DNA of 35,610 bases from Hungateiclostridiaceae bacterium UBA1305 (GCA_002307275.1 DBTX01000072.1:7694-43303); one strand, 5' to 3'; counted from the first letter of the stretch, positions 14,102 through 23,227 are shown. Numbers and translations are program-made. The notes: generated by a model not told the origin, from the letters alone.

Positions 14102-16034
14102 TCAAATGATTTTTAAAATGCTGAAAGCCAATCTGCGAAGATATTTATTATATTATTTATGCAGCAGCTTTACAGTAATGATATTTTTTACATTCTCAAC
14201 TCTCGTGACGAACAGAGACTTTATAAACCCGTATAAGGTTACCTCGATGATTTCCAGCAATATTATTGCACCAGGGACCATCCTGCTGGCTTTTTCCGTC
14301 TTCTTTATTTTTTACACTCAGAATGCCTTTCAAAAATATAGAAAATCTGAATTCGGGTTGTTTATGGTTCTTGGTATGACCCGCAGGAATATCGCCAAAC
14401 TGGTAGCGCTGGAAAATGGGATAGTCGCTGTGATCTCGATCATTACAGGTTTAACTACGGGCTCGATCTTTTCCGGAGCCTTTTATCTGCTTGTTATGAA
14501 TATCATTGATGTTGGGGGAATTCCCTTTAGTCTTACTATCGAAAGCTATATTTACACCTCTGTATTTTTTGCAGCCCTTTACATTCTGGTAATCTCAAGC
14601 AGCCTTTTATTCTCTTTGAGATATGAGATAATCAATCTGTTAAAGGAAACCAGGAGAGAGGAGAAGAATAGCATTTCCGGATCAATATCAGTTTTGATCG
14701 GCATTTTAGCAATTGGCACAGCAATCTTTGATATGCTTCATAATTTTAGTACCAGCTATAATGCGGCATTCCCAAGAAGTCTGCTGGTATGTTCAGTCGG
14801 ATTGTATTTACTTATTTCAAATACAATCCCTTTTCTTAAGAAAGTGCTGCGCCGTAACCCGAAAAAATATTATCGCAACATGTTTTTCATCTCGAATTTA
14901 AAATACACCTTTGGTCAATCAAAAAAAATTCTATTCCTGATATCACTGCTTACAGGAGTAACCATATTTTTCAGCAGTATTGCACTCATTATTGGAGCAG
15001 ATTCCGAAAAATATGCAGTGCAGCACAATCCGGTTCATATTGCATATGCAGAAATACTCGGTAAGAACAAGATCGCAAAAGAAACTTTAGACAGCATCAT
15101 CCATAGCGGAGAAACACCTCTGACATCATTCAAGCAGTTGGAGTATATAGACAATGGACGCGCCAGCATTTTCTCGGATAAGAGATTGAACGCAGTTTTC
15201 AGAACTTTCTTCCAGGTTCAGAAGGGTCAATTCCTTAATCTTTTTCAAATCGTAGAAGATGACGGATATGCCCATAATACCGATGAAATGAAAAGTTTTC
15301 AGGCCCAAACACAAGATGGGGCCAGGACGTTTATTTCTCAAGGTTCGATTATAAAAATGCTTTTTAACAACTTGCTGATCGTGTCGAAGGAACGTTGTGT
15401 TATTCTTAATGAAGAGGACTATCTTAAGGTTAAAAGCAGCTCTCACCCTGAAGAAATCGGAGTCATTAACCTTTTTAATTTTCTGGACTGGAAAAAGACA
15501 GAAGCGATAGCTGTTAAGCTGGAGACAGAATTGGAGAACTACAACAAAGCTCATACAAAATTATATTATGATACGACAGAGAAAGATAATCTCGTATTTA
15601 AAGCTAGTACAAGAATTGATGAATACAATACTCAAAAAGGAGCAGGTTCATTTCTGCTTTTTTTGTTTTCCTTTGTCGGTATCTTGTTTTTCATCTCATC
15701 AGGTGTTATTTTACACTTTAAATTGCAGACGGAGATGGAAATAGAAAAAGTGAAATACAGGAAACTGTATAAAATTGGGATTACTGCGAAGGAAATGGCC
15801 GGGACCATATCGAAAGAGCTTAAAGTATTATTTTTTATGCCCATTATTCTGGGCGTTTTACTGGCGACCTTTTACATTTATCCTTTTATTTTGGAAATTG
15901 GAAAAAACGTGTCAGCTATGGGCAATACACTGGTATTAAGCCTGATTTATACAAGCTTTCAGTTTCTCTATTATCTGATGTATCAAAGGATATATATTAA
16001 TAAACTGACTGCTTTGGTCTACTCAGATCACTGA
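14091..16034 (+). CDS. BceB-type ABC transporter permease (FtsX domain)
   Basis: A 647-residue permease, the normal length for BceB proteins, which have ten transmembrane helices. Visible are helix 1 (about 18-40), an FtsX-like block of helices (about 58-280), and a large soluble extracellular domain (about 320-515, containing KQLEYIDNGRASIFS and the KDNLVFKAST region). A closing FtsX group follows (SFLLFLFSFVGILFFISSG and later helices). BceB extracellular domains bind bacitracin- or lantibiotic-type peptides; the substrate cannot be inferred. ATG 14091 has GGGGGTGAAAAGG just upstream. By eye the gene is richer in A+T than the flanking housekeeping genes, in keeping with acquisition. Confidence 0.9.
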   Translation: MTFNQMIFKMLKANLRRYLLYYLCSSFTVMIFFTFSTLVTNRDFINPYKVTSMISSNIIAPGTILLAFSVFFIFYTQNAFQKYRKSEFGLFMVLGMTRRNIAKLVALENGIVAVISIITGLTTGSIFSGAFYLLVMNIIDVGGIPFSLTIESYIYTSVFFAALYILVISSSLLFSLRYEIINLLKETRREEKNSISGSISVLIGILAIGTAIFDMLHNFSTSYNAAFPRSLLVCSVGLYLLISNTIPFLKKVLRRNPKKYYRNMFFISNLKYTFGQSKKILFLISLLTGVTIFFSSIALIIGADSEKYAVQHNPVHIAYAEILGKNKIAKETLDSIIHSGETPLTSFKQLEYIDNGRASIFSDKRLNAVFRTFFQVQKGQFLNLFQIVEDDGYAHNTDEMKSFQAQTQDGARTFISQGSIIKMLFNNLLIVSKERCVILNEEDYLKVKSSSHPEEIGVINLFNFLDWKKTEAIAVKLETELENYNKAHTKLYYDTTEKDNLVFKASTRIDEYNTQKGAGSFLLFLFSFVGILFFISSGVILHFKLQTEMEIEKVKYRKLYKIGITAKEMAGTISKELKVLFFMPIILGVLLATFYIYPFILEIGKNVSAMGNTLVLSLIYTSFQFLYYLMYQRIYINKLTALVYSDH

Positions 16035-16053
16035 CGGCAAAAAAGGAAAATAA

Positions 16054-16320
16054 TATGGACAAGCATATCAACTGGCTTCAGTCGCTTTTGCTGCTTTCCT
16101 TTGTGCAAGGGAATATGAAGAGAATACAATCGAGGTAATCTTGTGTTATCCATACCCCAAAAAGCACTTCCTTTTTGCCAAACTGATCATAATGTTTTTT
16201 GTTGTTGGAATAACGATATGAGTGTATATACACGGTCAAGCATTTACAATCGTAGCTAGAACAGCTTTTATGAGTCTAAAGGCGGCTCTCATCCCGCACA
16301 TTATTTCAAAACCATCTTGA
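16054..16320 (+). pseudogene. Relic of an ABC-2 type permease
   Basis: One frame reads through 16054-16320 with a single internal TGA (16219-16221), no start codon, and a TAA immediately upstream. The translation includes AFLCAREYEENTIEVILCYP followed by YPKKHFLFAKLIIMFFVVGI. That is like the REYxxxTIExxLxxPxxxxxFxxAKL signature of ABC-2 (BcrB-like) antibiotic permeases. After the stop the same frame continues with HGQAFTIVARTAFMSLKAAL. I read it as the decayed centre of a larger permease gene, possibly once part of the neighbouring antibiotic-transport module. Its final TGA lies inside the -35 box of the heat-shock promoter. Confidence 0.55.
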
Positions 16321-16345
16321 CAAAAAAATTCCAAGGTGGTATTTT
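16317..16345 (+). promoter_or_regulatory. Promoter of the hrcA heat-shock operon
   Basis: TTGACA (16317-16322), 17-bp spacer, TATTTT (16340-16345). Transcription would start just ahead of the CIRCE element. It is a vegetative sigma-A promoter, as is usual for class I heat-shock operons in Firmicutes. Confidence 0.75.
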
Positions 16346-16354
16346 TAATGTATA

Positions 16355-16381
16355 TTAGCACTCGACATCATAGAGTGCTAA
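16355..16381. promoter_or_regulatory. CIRCE operator (HrcA binding site)
   Basis: TTAGCACTC, nine bases, GAGTGCTAA: a perfect match to the CIRCE consensus. HrcA binds it and represses the operon until heat shock titrates GroE away. It lies in the leader between the promoter and hrcA. Confidence 0.98.
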
Positions 16382-16445
16382 CAAACAAAAAATAAGTTTG
16401 CAGCGTATATAATGTGGAGATATTACTTTTACAGGGGTGTATGAG

Positions 16446-17501
16446 ATGACAATGGACGAAAGAAAAAGAATAATTCTTCATGCCATTATCGATGATTACA
16501 TTGATACAGCCGAACCGATCGGTTCCAGGACAATTGCCAGGAAACACGAACTGGGGCTTAGTTCGGCGACGATACGGAATGAAATGGCGGATCTTGAGGA
16601 GATGGGCTATCTGGCTCAGCCTCACACTTCGTCGGGAAGGGTTCCGTCAGATAAGGGATACAGGCTGTATGTCGATCAATTGATGCTTGTGCATGATCTT
16701 GATTCTATTGAAATAGAGAAGATAAAGACCGCCATGGAAACACGCATAAATGAGCTTAGCAAGCTGGTCAGGCAGGCATCGGCTGTTTTATCGAAGTTTA
16801 CGAATTATACCTCCATGGCCATTACACCCCAGATGAAGACCAGCGCGATAAAGGCCATACAGGTCGTACCCATTGAAGTCGGAAAGGCAATGGTCATCGT
16901 CGTGACCAGCGCCGGTATCGTCAGGAACAATGTCGTAAAGATATCTGAGAGTGTTAAGCCTGAAATGCTGATCATGGCATCAAATGTTTTAAATAAAAAG
17001 CTTGCCGGTTTAACGATAGAACAGGTTAATGTAAGGATTATAAAGGAACTTGAGAAGGAAATAGGGCTTTCAGGCGATATCCTTCTGCCTATTTTGGAAG
17101 GTGCTTCGGATTGTATCAACCAAATTGACAATCCTGAGGTTTATATTGAAGGGACGACGAATATTTTCAATCACCCGGAATTCCGTGATCTGGTAAAAGC
17201 CAGAGATTTCATCAATATGCTGGATGAAAAAGCAAGTCTTTGCAAGATTCTTTTTGATACGTCGATACCAGGTGGCATAATGATCAGGATCGGCTCTGAA
17301 AATGATCTTTCGGGCATTAAGGAATGCAGTATTGTGACCACCAATTATAATATTGCGGATACTTTTATCGGTTCCATAGGAATAATAGGTCCTACAAGGA
17401 TGGAATACCCCAAGGTAATTTCTTCCATGAAATATATCAAAAGATTGGTGAATAAAGAAATCAACAGGCTCCTTGGTTCGGAATATGAATATGACGAATA
17501 A
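16446..17501 (+). CDS. hrcA: Heat-inducible transcription repressor HrcA
   Basis: Repressor of class I heat-shock genes, folded with help of GroEL. Its 351 residues are typical. The N-terminal winged helix (about 1-70) carries the conserved recognition segment SSATIRNEMADLEEMGYL followed by the wing QPHTSSGRVPSDKGYR. The rest is the HrcA dimerisation/GAF-like domain, ending with GPTRMEYPKVISSMKYI. ATG 16446 is placed 8 bases after AGGGG; GTG 16437 and ATG 16452 are in-frame alternatives. First gene of the operon and autoregulated through CIRCE. Confidence 0.97.
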   Translation: MTMDERKRIILHAIIDDYIDTAEPIGSRTIARKHELGLSSATIRNEMADLEEMGYLAQPHTSSGRVPSDKGYRLYVDQLMLVHDLDSIEIEKIKTAMETRINELSKLVRQASAVLSKFTNYTSMAITPQMKTSAIKAIQVVPIEVGKAMVIVVTSAGIVRNNVVKISESVKPEMLIMASNVLNKKLAGLTIEQVNVRIIKELEKEIGLSGDILLPILEGASDCINQIDNPEVYIEGTTNIFNHPEFRDLVKARDFINMLDEKASLCKILFDTSIPGGIMIRIGSENDLSGIKECSIVTTNYNIADTFIGSIGIIGPTRMEYPKVISSMKYIKRLVNKEINRLLGSEYEYDE

Positions 17502-17527
17502 AATAAGGCAAAGGATGAGAGGTAAAA

Positions 17528-18094
17528 ATGAGTAAAGACAAGCATCAGATGCAAGCAGAAGCTTGTGAGGAAGAAGAACTGAAAGAATTTGATTCCATTG
17601 TTGGCAATGAAAATGATGAGTTGAGCAAGGAACTTGAATGCATAAAGTGCGAACTGGAAGAGAAAGGCAAACAGTGCGCAGAGTACCTTGAAAAGCTGCA
17701 GAGGACGGCTGCGGATTTTGACAATTTCAAAAAGCGTTCAATAAAAGAGAAGGAAGCCATATACATTGATGCTGTCAGTGATGTTGTCGGAAGCTTCGTT
17801 CCTGTGATGGATAATTTGGAAAGAGCGCTTGCGGCAATGACTGCCGACAGTACTGCCCAGACCTTGAAAGATGGCGTTGACATGGTGTTTAAACAGTTCA
17901 GGGAGGCATTTAAAAATATCGGAGTAGAGGAAATAAAGTCAGTTAATGAGAAGTTTGACCCAATGATACATAATGCCGTAATGCATGTTGAAGAGGAAAC
18001 CTTTGGAACGAATACCGTTATTGAAGAGTTTCAGAAGGGTTATGTATATAAAGAAAAAGTAATAAGATATAGTATGGTAAAAGTTGCAAATTAA
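17528..18094 (+). CDS. grpE: Nucleotide exchange factor GrpE
   Basis: Releases ADP from DnaK. 188 residues: an acidic N-terminal tail and long coiled coil (about 10-75, with the conserved QRTAADFDNFKKRS), then the C-terminal beta-wing (about 130-188) ending KGYVYKEKVIRYSMVKVAN. ATG 17528 is preceded by GAGAGGT. It lies 26 bases after hrcA and 57 before dnaK, all under CIRCE. Confidence 0.97.
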   Translation: MSKDKHQMQAEACEEEELKEFDSIVGNENDELSKELECIKCELEEKGKQCAEYLEKLQRTAADFDNFKKRSIKEKEAIYIDAVSDVVGSFVPVMDNLERALAAMTADSTAQTLKDGVDMVFKQFREAFKNIGVEEIKSVNEKFDPMIHNAVMHVEEETFGTNTVIEEFQKGYVYKEKVIRYSMVKVAN

Positions 18095-18151
18095 TGAAAA
18101 GCAAAATAATTAAACTAATATAAAGAAAAAAGAAACTGGAGGTAAATAATT

Positions 18152-20032
18152 ATGGCAAAAGTAATAGGCATAGATTTAGGTACTACGAATTCATGCGTAG
18201 CCGTCATGGAAGGCGGGGAACCGGTAGTTATAGCAAATCCGGAGGGCAACAGGACGACTCCGTCCGTGGTGGCGTTTTCAAAGACTGGTGAGAGGCTGGT
18301 TGGTCAGGTTGCAAAGAGACAGTCAATTACAAATCCTGAGAGGACTGTCATATCCATTAAAAGGGATATGGGCACCGACAGGAAAGTAAAAATAGATGAC
18401 AAGAGCTATACTCCGACAGAGATTTCATCTATGGTCCTGCAGAAGATGAAGGCGGATGCAGAGGCATACCTTGGAGAGACCATTACGCAGGCTGTCATTA
18501 CTGTTCCAGCCTATTTCAGCGATTCGCAGAGACAGGCTACCAAGGATGCGGGCAAAATCGCAGGACTTGAAGTGCTCAGAATCATCAATGAACCCACGGC
18601 AGCAGCTCTTGCATATGGTTTGGACAAAGAGCATGATCAGAAAATAATGGTTTATGACCTTGGCGGAGGAACCTTCGACGTATCCATCCTTGAGATCGGG
18701 GACGGCGTTTTTGAAGTGCTTGCCACAAATGGCAACAACAGACTCGGCGGCGATGATTTTGACCAAAGAGTCATGGATTATCTGGCGGACACCTTTAAGA
18801 GAGAAAATGGGATCGATCTGAGAAATGATAAAATGGCAATGCAGCGTTTAAAAGAAGCTGCCGAGAAAGCGAAAGTAGAGCTTTCAGGCGTTACTACCTC
18901 CAATGTGAATCTGCCTTTCATCACGGCGGATGCATCGGGACCCAAGCATCTCGATGTTACACTTACCAGGGCCAAGTTCGATGAACTGACTGCCGACCTG
19001 GTGGAAAAGACAATGGGACCTACAAGACAGGCCATGCAGGATGCCAACCTTACCCCAGAAAAGGTTGACAAGATACTTCTGGTAGGCGGATCCACAAGGA
19101 TACCGGCTGTTCAGGAAGCCGTCAAAAAATACCTCGGCAAGGATCCCTTCAAGGGAATCAACCCTGACGAGTGTGTTGCAGTTGGAGCAGCCATACAGGC
19201 TGGTGTGCTGACCGGCGAAGTAACAGGTTTATTGCTGCTTGATGTCACACCGCTTTCTTTAGGTATTGAAACCCTTGGCGGTGTATGTACGAAACTCATT
19301 GACAGGAATACGACTATTCCGACTAAGAAGAGCCAGGTCTTCTCAACCGCAGCTGATGGACAGACAAGTGTTGAAGTCCATGTATTACAGGGAGAGAGGG
19401 AAATGGCCCAGTATAACAAGTCGCTCGGCAGATTCCAGCTTACAGGGATTCCACCGGCTCCTAGAGGCGTACCGCAGATCGAGGTATCCTTTGATATAGA
19501 TGCAAACGGTATCGCACATGTTTCTGCAAAGGATCTTGGAACCGGAAACGAGCAGAAGATAACCATTACCGCATCGACCAACCTTTCCGATGCGGATATT
19601 GACAAGGCGGTCAAGGAAGCGGAGAAGTTTGCGGCTGAAGACAAGAAGCGCAAGGAAGAGGTTGAAGTCAGAAACAACGCCGATTCGATGGTTTATCAGT
19701 CGGAAAAGACACTGAAGGACCTTGGGGATAAGCTGAGCAGCGAAGACAAGTCAAAGATCGAAGGCGAAATCAACAAGGTGAAGGAAGCCCTCAAGGGTAC
19801 GGATACAGAGAAACTGAAAACAACGACTGAAGCACTTACTCAGGCATTCTACGAAATATCTGCAAAGATCTACCAGCAGCCAGGTGCACAGGGTGGGCCG
19901 AATCCGGGAGCAGGCTTCGAAGGCGGAGCAGGCTTCAACCCGGGAGGAGATCAGGGAGCCCCCGGCGCTGGCGCAGGTCAGGACAACGTTTATGATGCGG
20001 ATTACAAGGTCGTTGACGACGATAAGAAATAA
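18152..20032 (+). CDS. dnaK: Chaperone protein DnaK (Hsp70)
   Basis: Cytoplasmic ATP-driven chaperone. In 626 residues it has the ATPase domain (about 1-365: IGIDLGTTNSCVAV, VYDLGGGTFDVSIL, LVGGSTRIPAV), the linker GLLLLDVTPLSLGIETLGG, the substrate-binding beta domain and the helical lid. A Gly-rich tail ends VYDADYKVVDDDKK. As in other Gram-positive DnaK proteins, the ATPase domain lacks the roughly 24-residue insertion of Gram-negative forms. GGAGG lies 11 bases before ATG 18152. A strong terminator follows, so dnaJ may be transcribed less. Confidence 0.98.
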   Translation: MAKVIGIDLGTTNSCVAVMEGGEPVVIANPEGNRTTPSVVAFSKTGERLVGQVAKRQSITNPERTVISIKRDMGTDRKVKIDDKSYTPTEISSMVLQKMKADAEAYLGETITQAVITVPAYFSDSQRQATKDAGKIAGLEVLRIINEPTAAALAYGLDKEHDQKIMVYDLGGGTFDVSILEIGDGVFEVLATNGNNRLGGDDFDQRVMDYLADTFKRENGIDLRNDKMAMQRLKEAAEKAKVELSGVTTSNVNLPFITADASGPKHLDVTLTRAKFDELTADLVEKTMGPTRQAMQDANLTPEKVDKILLVGGSTRIPAVQEAVKKYLGKDPFKGINPDECVAVGAAIQAGVLTGEVTGLLLLDVTPLSLGIETLGGVCTKLIDRNTTIPTKKSQVFSTAADGQTSVEVHVLQGEREMAQYNKSLGRFQLTGIPPAPRGVPQIEVSFDIDANGIAHVSAKDLGTGNEQKITITASTNLSDADIDKAVKEAEKFAAEDKKRKEEVEVRNNADSMVYQSEKTLKDLGDKLSSEDKSKIEGEINKVKEALKGTDTEKLKTTTEALTQAFYEISAKIYQQPGAQGGPNPGAGFEGGAGFNPGGDQGAPGAGAGQDNVYDADYKVVDDDKK

Positions 20033-20040
20033 CAGAGGAC

Positions 20041-20099
20041 GTTCAGGCCATTTGTTGCATATGGTGCGATTCGCTCGCGAATTCGCCTGAATGACCTGA
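20041..20099. repeat. Imperfect cruciform repeat with the CAGGCGAATTC core
   Basis: Outer arms GTTCAGGCCAT (20041-20051) and ATGACCTGA (20091-20099) nearly match. An inner hairpin pairs GCGATTCGC (20066-20074) with GCGAATTCGC (20077-20086). On the minus strand 20079-20089 reads CAGGCGAATTC, which also occurs at 9401-9411 and 34972-34982. All three are intergenic, which suggests a small dispersed palindromic repeat. Confidence 0.5.
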
Positions 20100-20103
20100 G
20101 AAA

Positions 20104-20141
20104 AAGATAAGCCGAGGCTGAAAACAGCTTTGGCTTATTTT
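20104..20141 (+). terminator. Rho-independent terminator after dnaK
   Basis: A 17-bp stem (20104-20120 with 20125-20141) containing three G-U pairs closes an AAAA loop and ends in TTATTTT. It separates dnaK from dnaJ. Either dnaJ is reached by read-through or it has its own promoter; TACAAT at 20216-20221 is a weak candidate -10. Confidence 0.8.
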
Positions 20142-20144
20142 GGG

Positions 20145-20195
20145 GAATAGCGAGATTATCAGTCAGAGTTCTATTGAGGGATAATTTCGCTATTC
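20145..20195. repeat. 16-bp inverted repeat in the dnaJ leader
   Basis: GAATAGCGAGATTATC (20145-20160) pairs with GATAATTTCGCTATTC (20180-20195), with one G-U pair and a 19-base loop. It lies just after the dnaK terminator. It has no following T run, so it is a stable RNA hairpin or a DNA palindrome of unknown role. Confidence 0.6.
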
Positions 20196-20273
20196 GTAAT
20201 TTAAGTAAATTATGATACAATGTTGAAATAATAGGGGACAATTATTCTATACCAGGAATGGAGATGTTGAGGC

Positions 20274-21419
20274 TTGCCGCAGTCCAAGAGAGATTTTTAT
20301 GAGGTGTTGGGAATTGAGAAAAATGCTTCCGACACTGAAATAAAGAAAGCATATAGAACAATGGCGAAGCAGTATCACCCGGATGTCAATTCGGGAGACA
20401 AGACCGCAGAGTCAAAATTCAAGGAAGTAAACGAAGCTTATGAGATATTGAGTGATCCGCAAAAAAAAGCCAGATATGACCAGTACGGACATGCGGGCGT
20501 CGATCCGAACGGCTTCGGGAATGCCGGCGCCGGCTTCGGTGATTTTGATTTTGGCGGAATAGGTGATATTTTCGAGTCCTTCTTCGGGGGTTCCGGCTTC
20601 GGGCGTTCTACCAGAAGCCGTTCGGGTCCGCAGAAGGGCGCCGATTTGAAATATTCCACGGAATTATCCTTTGAGGAGGCTGCCTTTGGCCTTGAAAAGG
20701 AAATTTCGATCACCAGGCACGAGAATTGCTCTGCCTGCGGAGGTTCGGGGGCAAAGGCCGGTACCAGCCCGACCACCTGTACCCAATGTAACGGGACAGG
20801 TCAGGTTCAATATAAGCAAAGCACACCTTTCGGACAGTTTGTCAATGTCAAGGCCTGTGATGCCTGCCGCGGTGAAGGAAAGGTCATTTCCAGCCCCTGC
20901 CCGTCATGCAGCGGAAAGGGCAAGGTCCGCAAGTCTGTTAAAATAAAACTCGACATACCTGCAGGAATAGATGACGGTCAGACCATGTCACTCAGAGGAG
21001 AAGGCGACCCTGGCGCAAAAGGGGGACCTGCCGGAGACCTTTACGTTACAATCAAGGTAAAGCCTCATGCTTTGTTCAAGAGACAGGGCAATGATGTCGT
21101 GTGTGAAATGCCGATCACCTTTGTGCAGGCAGTTTTGGGCGCTGAGCTTGAGGTGCCGACGCTGGACGGCAGGGTGAAATACAGCATACCGGAGGGTACC
21201 CAGACTGGTTCCATATTCAGACTGAAAAGCAAGGGAATCCCTTATTTGAGAGGGAATGGCAGGGGCGACCAGTATGTGAAGGTTGACATAGAAGTACCAA
21301 AGAGGCTGAACGAGAAACAGAAGGCAGCGCTGCGCGGATTTGCCGATATCAGCGGCGATGAAGTTCATGAACAGCGCAAGGGCTTTTTTGATAAAATGAA
21401 GGATGTACTTGGAATGTAA
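20274..21419 (+). CDS. dnaJ: Chaperone protein DnaJ (type I Hsp40)
   Basis: Co-chaperone that delivers substrates to DnaK and stimulates its ATPase. The J domain (about 5-70) has the HPD motif (YHPDVNSG). A Gly/Phe-rich region (about 77-115) follows, then the zinc-binding domain with four motifs: CSACGGSG, CTQCNGTG, CDACRGEG and CPSCSGKG. The C-terminal substrate-binding beta domains end at about residue 360. Total length is 381. The start appears to be TTG 20274, because no in-frame ATG is available and MPQSKRDFYEVLG aligns with known N-termini. Unlike in many operons it is separated from dnaK by 241 bases of hairpins. Confidence 0.97.
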   Translation: MPQSKRDFYEVLGIEKNASDTEIKKAYRTMAKQYHPDVNSGDKTAESKFKEVNEAYEILSDPQKKARYDQYGHAGVDPNGFGNAGAGFGDFDFGGIGDIFESFFGGSGFGRSTRSRSGPQKGADLKYSTELSFEEAAFGLEKEISITRHENCSACGGSGAKAGTSPTTCTQCNGTGQVQYKQSTPFGQFVNVKACDACRGEGKVISSPCPSCSGKGKVRKSVKIKLDIPAGIDDGQTMSLRGEGDPGAKGGPAGDLYVTIKVKPHALFKRQGNDVVCEMPITFVQAVLGAELEVPTLDGRVKYSIPEGTQTGSIFRLKSKGIPYLRGNGRGDQYVKVDIEVPKRLNEKQKAALRGFADISGDEVHEQRKGFFDKMKDVLGM

Positions 21420-21434
21420 CACGGAGGATAAAGG

Positions 21435-22379
21435 ATGAAATGGACGGAAGTAAGCATAATAACGACTGAGGAGGCCAGCGACGCCGTATCTGAGATGCTC
21501 ACCTCCATCGGAGCGGGCGGTGTGGTGATCGAGGACCCCAATGAGATCAGAAGGCAGATTGAGAGCCCGGACTCTTTGGATTACGCAGACCAGGCATTTA
21601 TGGATACACTGGGTACCGAGGTCACAATAAAGGCGTATTTTAATGAAGACTCGACGTCAGAGGAACTCGCGATCCTTATTGAAGAGAAATTAAAATTCAT
21701 TTCACAGTTTCTTGATATTGGAAACGGATATGTGGGCAGCGGCAAAGTGGATGACGAGGACTGGGCTACAGCCTGGAAGAAATATTACAAACCTTTTCAC
21801 ATCTCAGATAGTGTGGTTGTCAAACCAAGCTGGGAGGAATACGGGAAGCAGGCTGAAGAGATCATCATAGAGATGGACCCCGGCATGGCCTTCGGCACGG
21901 GAACACATGAGACTACCAGGTTGTGTTCACAGCTGCTTGAGCAATATGTCAAAAAGGGTGACAAGGTCATTGATGTAGGCTGCGGCACCGGAATCCTTTC
22001 CATCATTGCTGTGAAGCTGGGCGCAAGCCACGCGGATGCGATTGACATTGATGAGGTTGCTGCAAGGGTATCAAGGGAGAATTGCTCGATCAATGGCGTA
22101 CAGGATGCCATTGATGTCAGGAAGGGCGTATTGGCTGATCTGCCGCCCCAAAAGGCGGATATCGTTGTCGCGAATATCATTGCAGATGTAGTAATCAAGC
22201 TTTCCGCAATGATTCCTTCCTACCTGAGGGAAGGCGGTGTTCTGCTGACATCAGGCATCATCAGGGAAAGAAAAGACGATGTGATCAGTGCATATACAGG
22301 ATTGGGCTTCGAATTCATGAATATTCTCGAGATGGGTGAATGGGTGGCGATCGTTTTTAAATGTCCAGATTCTTTGTAA
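21435..22379 (+). CDS. prmA: Ribosomal protein L11 methyltransferase
   Basis: SAM-dependent trimethylation of ribosomal protein L11. An N-terminal L11-recognition domain (about 1-110) is followed by a Rossmann methyltransferase. It shows MDPGMAFGTGTHETT, the SAM loop VIDVGCGTGILSI, the acidic end of strand 2 (DAIDIDEVA) and VANIIADV as the NPPY-like site. 314 residues, normal. ATG 21435 follows GGAGGATAAAGG. It lies 15 bases after dnaJ and overlaps rsmE by 19 bases, the same order as Bacillus dnaJ-yqeT-yqeU. Confidence 0.95.
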   Translation: MKWTEVSIITTEEASDAVSEMLTSIGAGGVVIEDPNEIRRQIESPDSLDYADQAFMDTLGTEVTIKAYFNEDSTSEELAILIEEKLKFISQFLDIGNGYVGSGKVDDEDWATAWKKYYKPFHISDSVVVKPSWEEYGKQAEEIIIEMDPGMAFGTGTHETTRLCSQLLEQYVKKGDKVIDVGCGTGILSIIAVKLGASHADAIDIDEVAARVSRENCSINGVQDAIDVRKGVLADLPPQKADIVVANIIADVVIKLSAMIPSYLREGGVLLTSGIIRERKDDVISAYTGLGFEFMNILEMGEWVAIVFKCPDSL

Positions 22380-23134
22380 CAAGCGATGCGGTCGACCGGA
22401 TAAACGGCCGAATCACAATAACAGGTGAGGATGTCAAGCATATCAGAAATGTTTTGAGAAGTATGCCCGGTGACATGCTTGAAATTTCAGATGGTGCTGG
22501 TACTGATTTCAATACGGCAATTGAGTTGATCGAAAAGGATTCGGTTGTGGTAAGCATAACGGCTTCAACGCCCAATAAGACGGAGCCTCCCATCGATATC
22601 ACACTGTTTCAGGGTATTCCAAAAGCGGATAAGATGGACTTTATCATACAAAAGTGTATCGAGCTTGGTGTAAAGAGAATTGTCCCGGTCATGACAGCCA
22701 GGACTGTGGTCAGGTTTGACAATGCACGTGATGCAGCGGCCAAAACAGCAAGATGGCAGCGCATTGCTTCCGAAGCTGCGAAACAATGTGACAGGGGAAT
22801 CATACCTGTTGTTGGAGAACCGGTACGCTTTGCCAATGTGTTTAAGCTGACAGAGGACAGCGGGCTGAAGCTCATCCCATATGAGGAGGAAACGGAAGGA
22901 AACCTGCGTTTCCAACTGGAGAAGATAAAAAAAGAGAACAATATTAAGTGCGGACAGCCGAAGATTCAAATTGCTGTTTTCATAGGTCCGGAGGGCGGGT
23001 TCACACAGGAAGAAGTGTCAAAAGCGGTGGAGAATGGCTTCAAATCCGTCACACTTGGTCCGAGGATTCTCAGGACCGAGACTGCAGGTATTGCTGTGGT
23101 TTCAATAATCGGGTACGAGCTTGGTGACGTGTAA
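22361..23134 (+). CDS. rsmE: 16S rRNA (uracil1498-N3)-methyltransferase
   Basis: SPOUT-class enzyme that methylates U1498 of 16S rRNA. 257 residues: a PUA-like N-terminal domain (about 1-70), then the knotted SAM domain with QGIPKADKMDFIIQKCIELG, FIGPEGGFTQEEV and LGPRILRTETAGI. ATG 22361 is inside the 3' end of prmA, indicating coupled translation; GGGTGG is 13 bases upstream. It is the last gene of the heat-shock cluster before a new promoter. Confidence 0.95.
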   Translation: MSRFFVTSDAVDRINGRITITGEDVKHIRNVLRSMPGDMLEISDGAGTDFNTAIELIEKDSVVVSITASTPNKTEPPIDITLFQGIPKADKMDFIIQKCIELGVKRIVPVMTARTVVRFDNARDAAAKTARWQRIASEAAKQCDRGIIPVVGEPVRFANVFKLTEDSGLKLIPYEEETEGNLRFQLEKIKKENNIKCGQPKIQIAVFIGPEGGFTQEEVSKAVENGFKSVTLGPRILRTETAGIAVVSIIGYELGDV

Positions 23135-23199
23135 AACGGAGTAAACAGGAGATAAATCGGAATAATTTTAGGAAATTAATAAAAATACTAAAAACAGCC

Positions 23200-23227
23200 T
23201 TTAAATTGTCAGCGTTTATGTTATAAT
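23200..23227 (+). promoter_or_regulatory. Candidate promoter of yicC-remA-rpoZ
   Basis: TATAAT at 23222-23227 with TTTAAA (4/6) at 23200-23205, 16-bp spacing, about 47 bases before the yicC ATG. The gap 23135-23273 is otherwise empty and A+T-rich. Confidence 0.5.
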
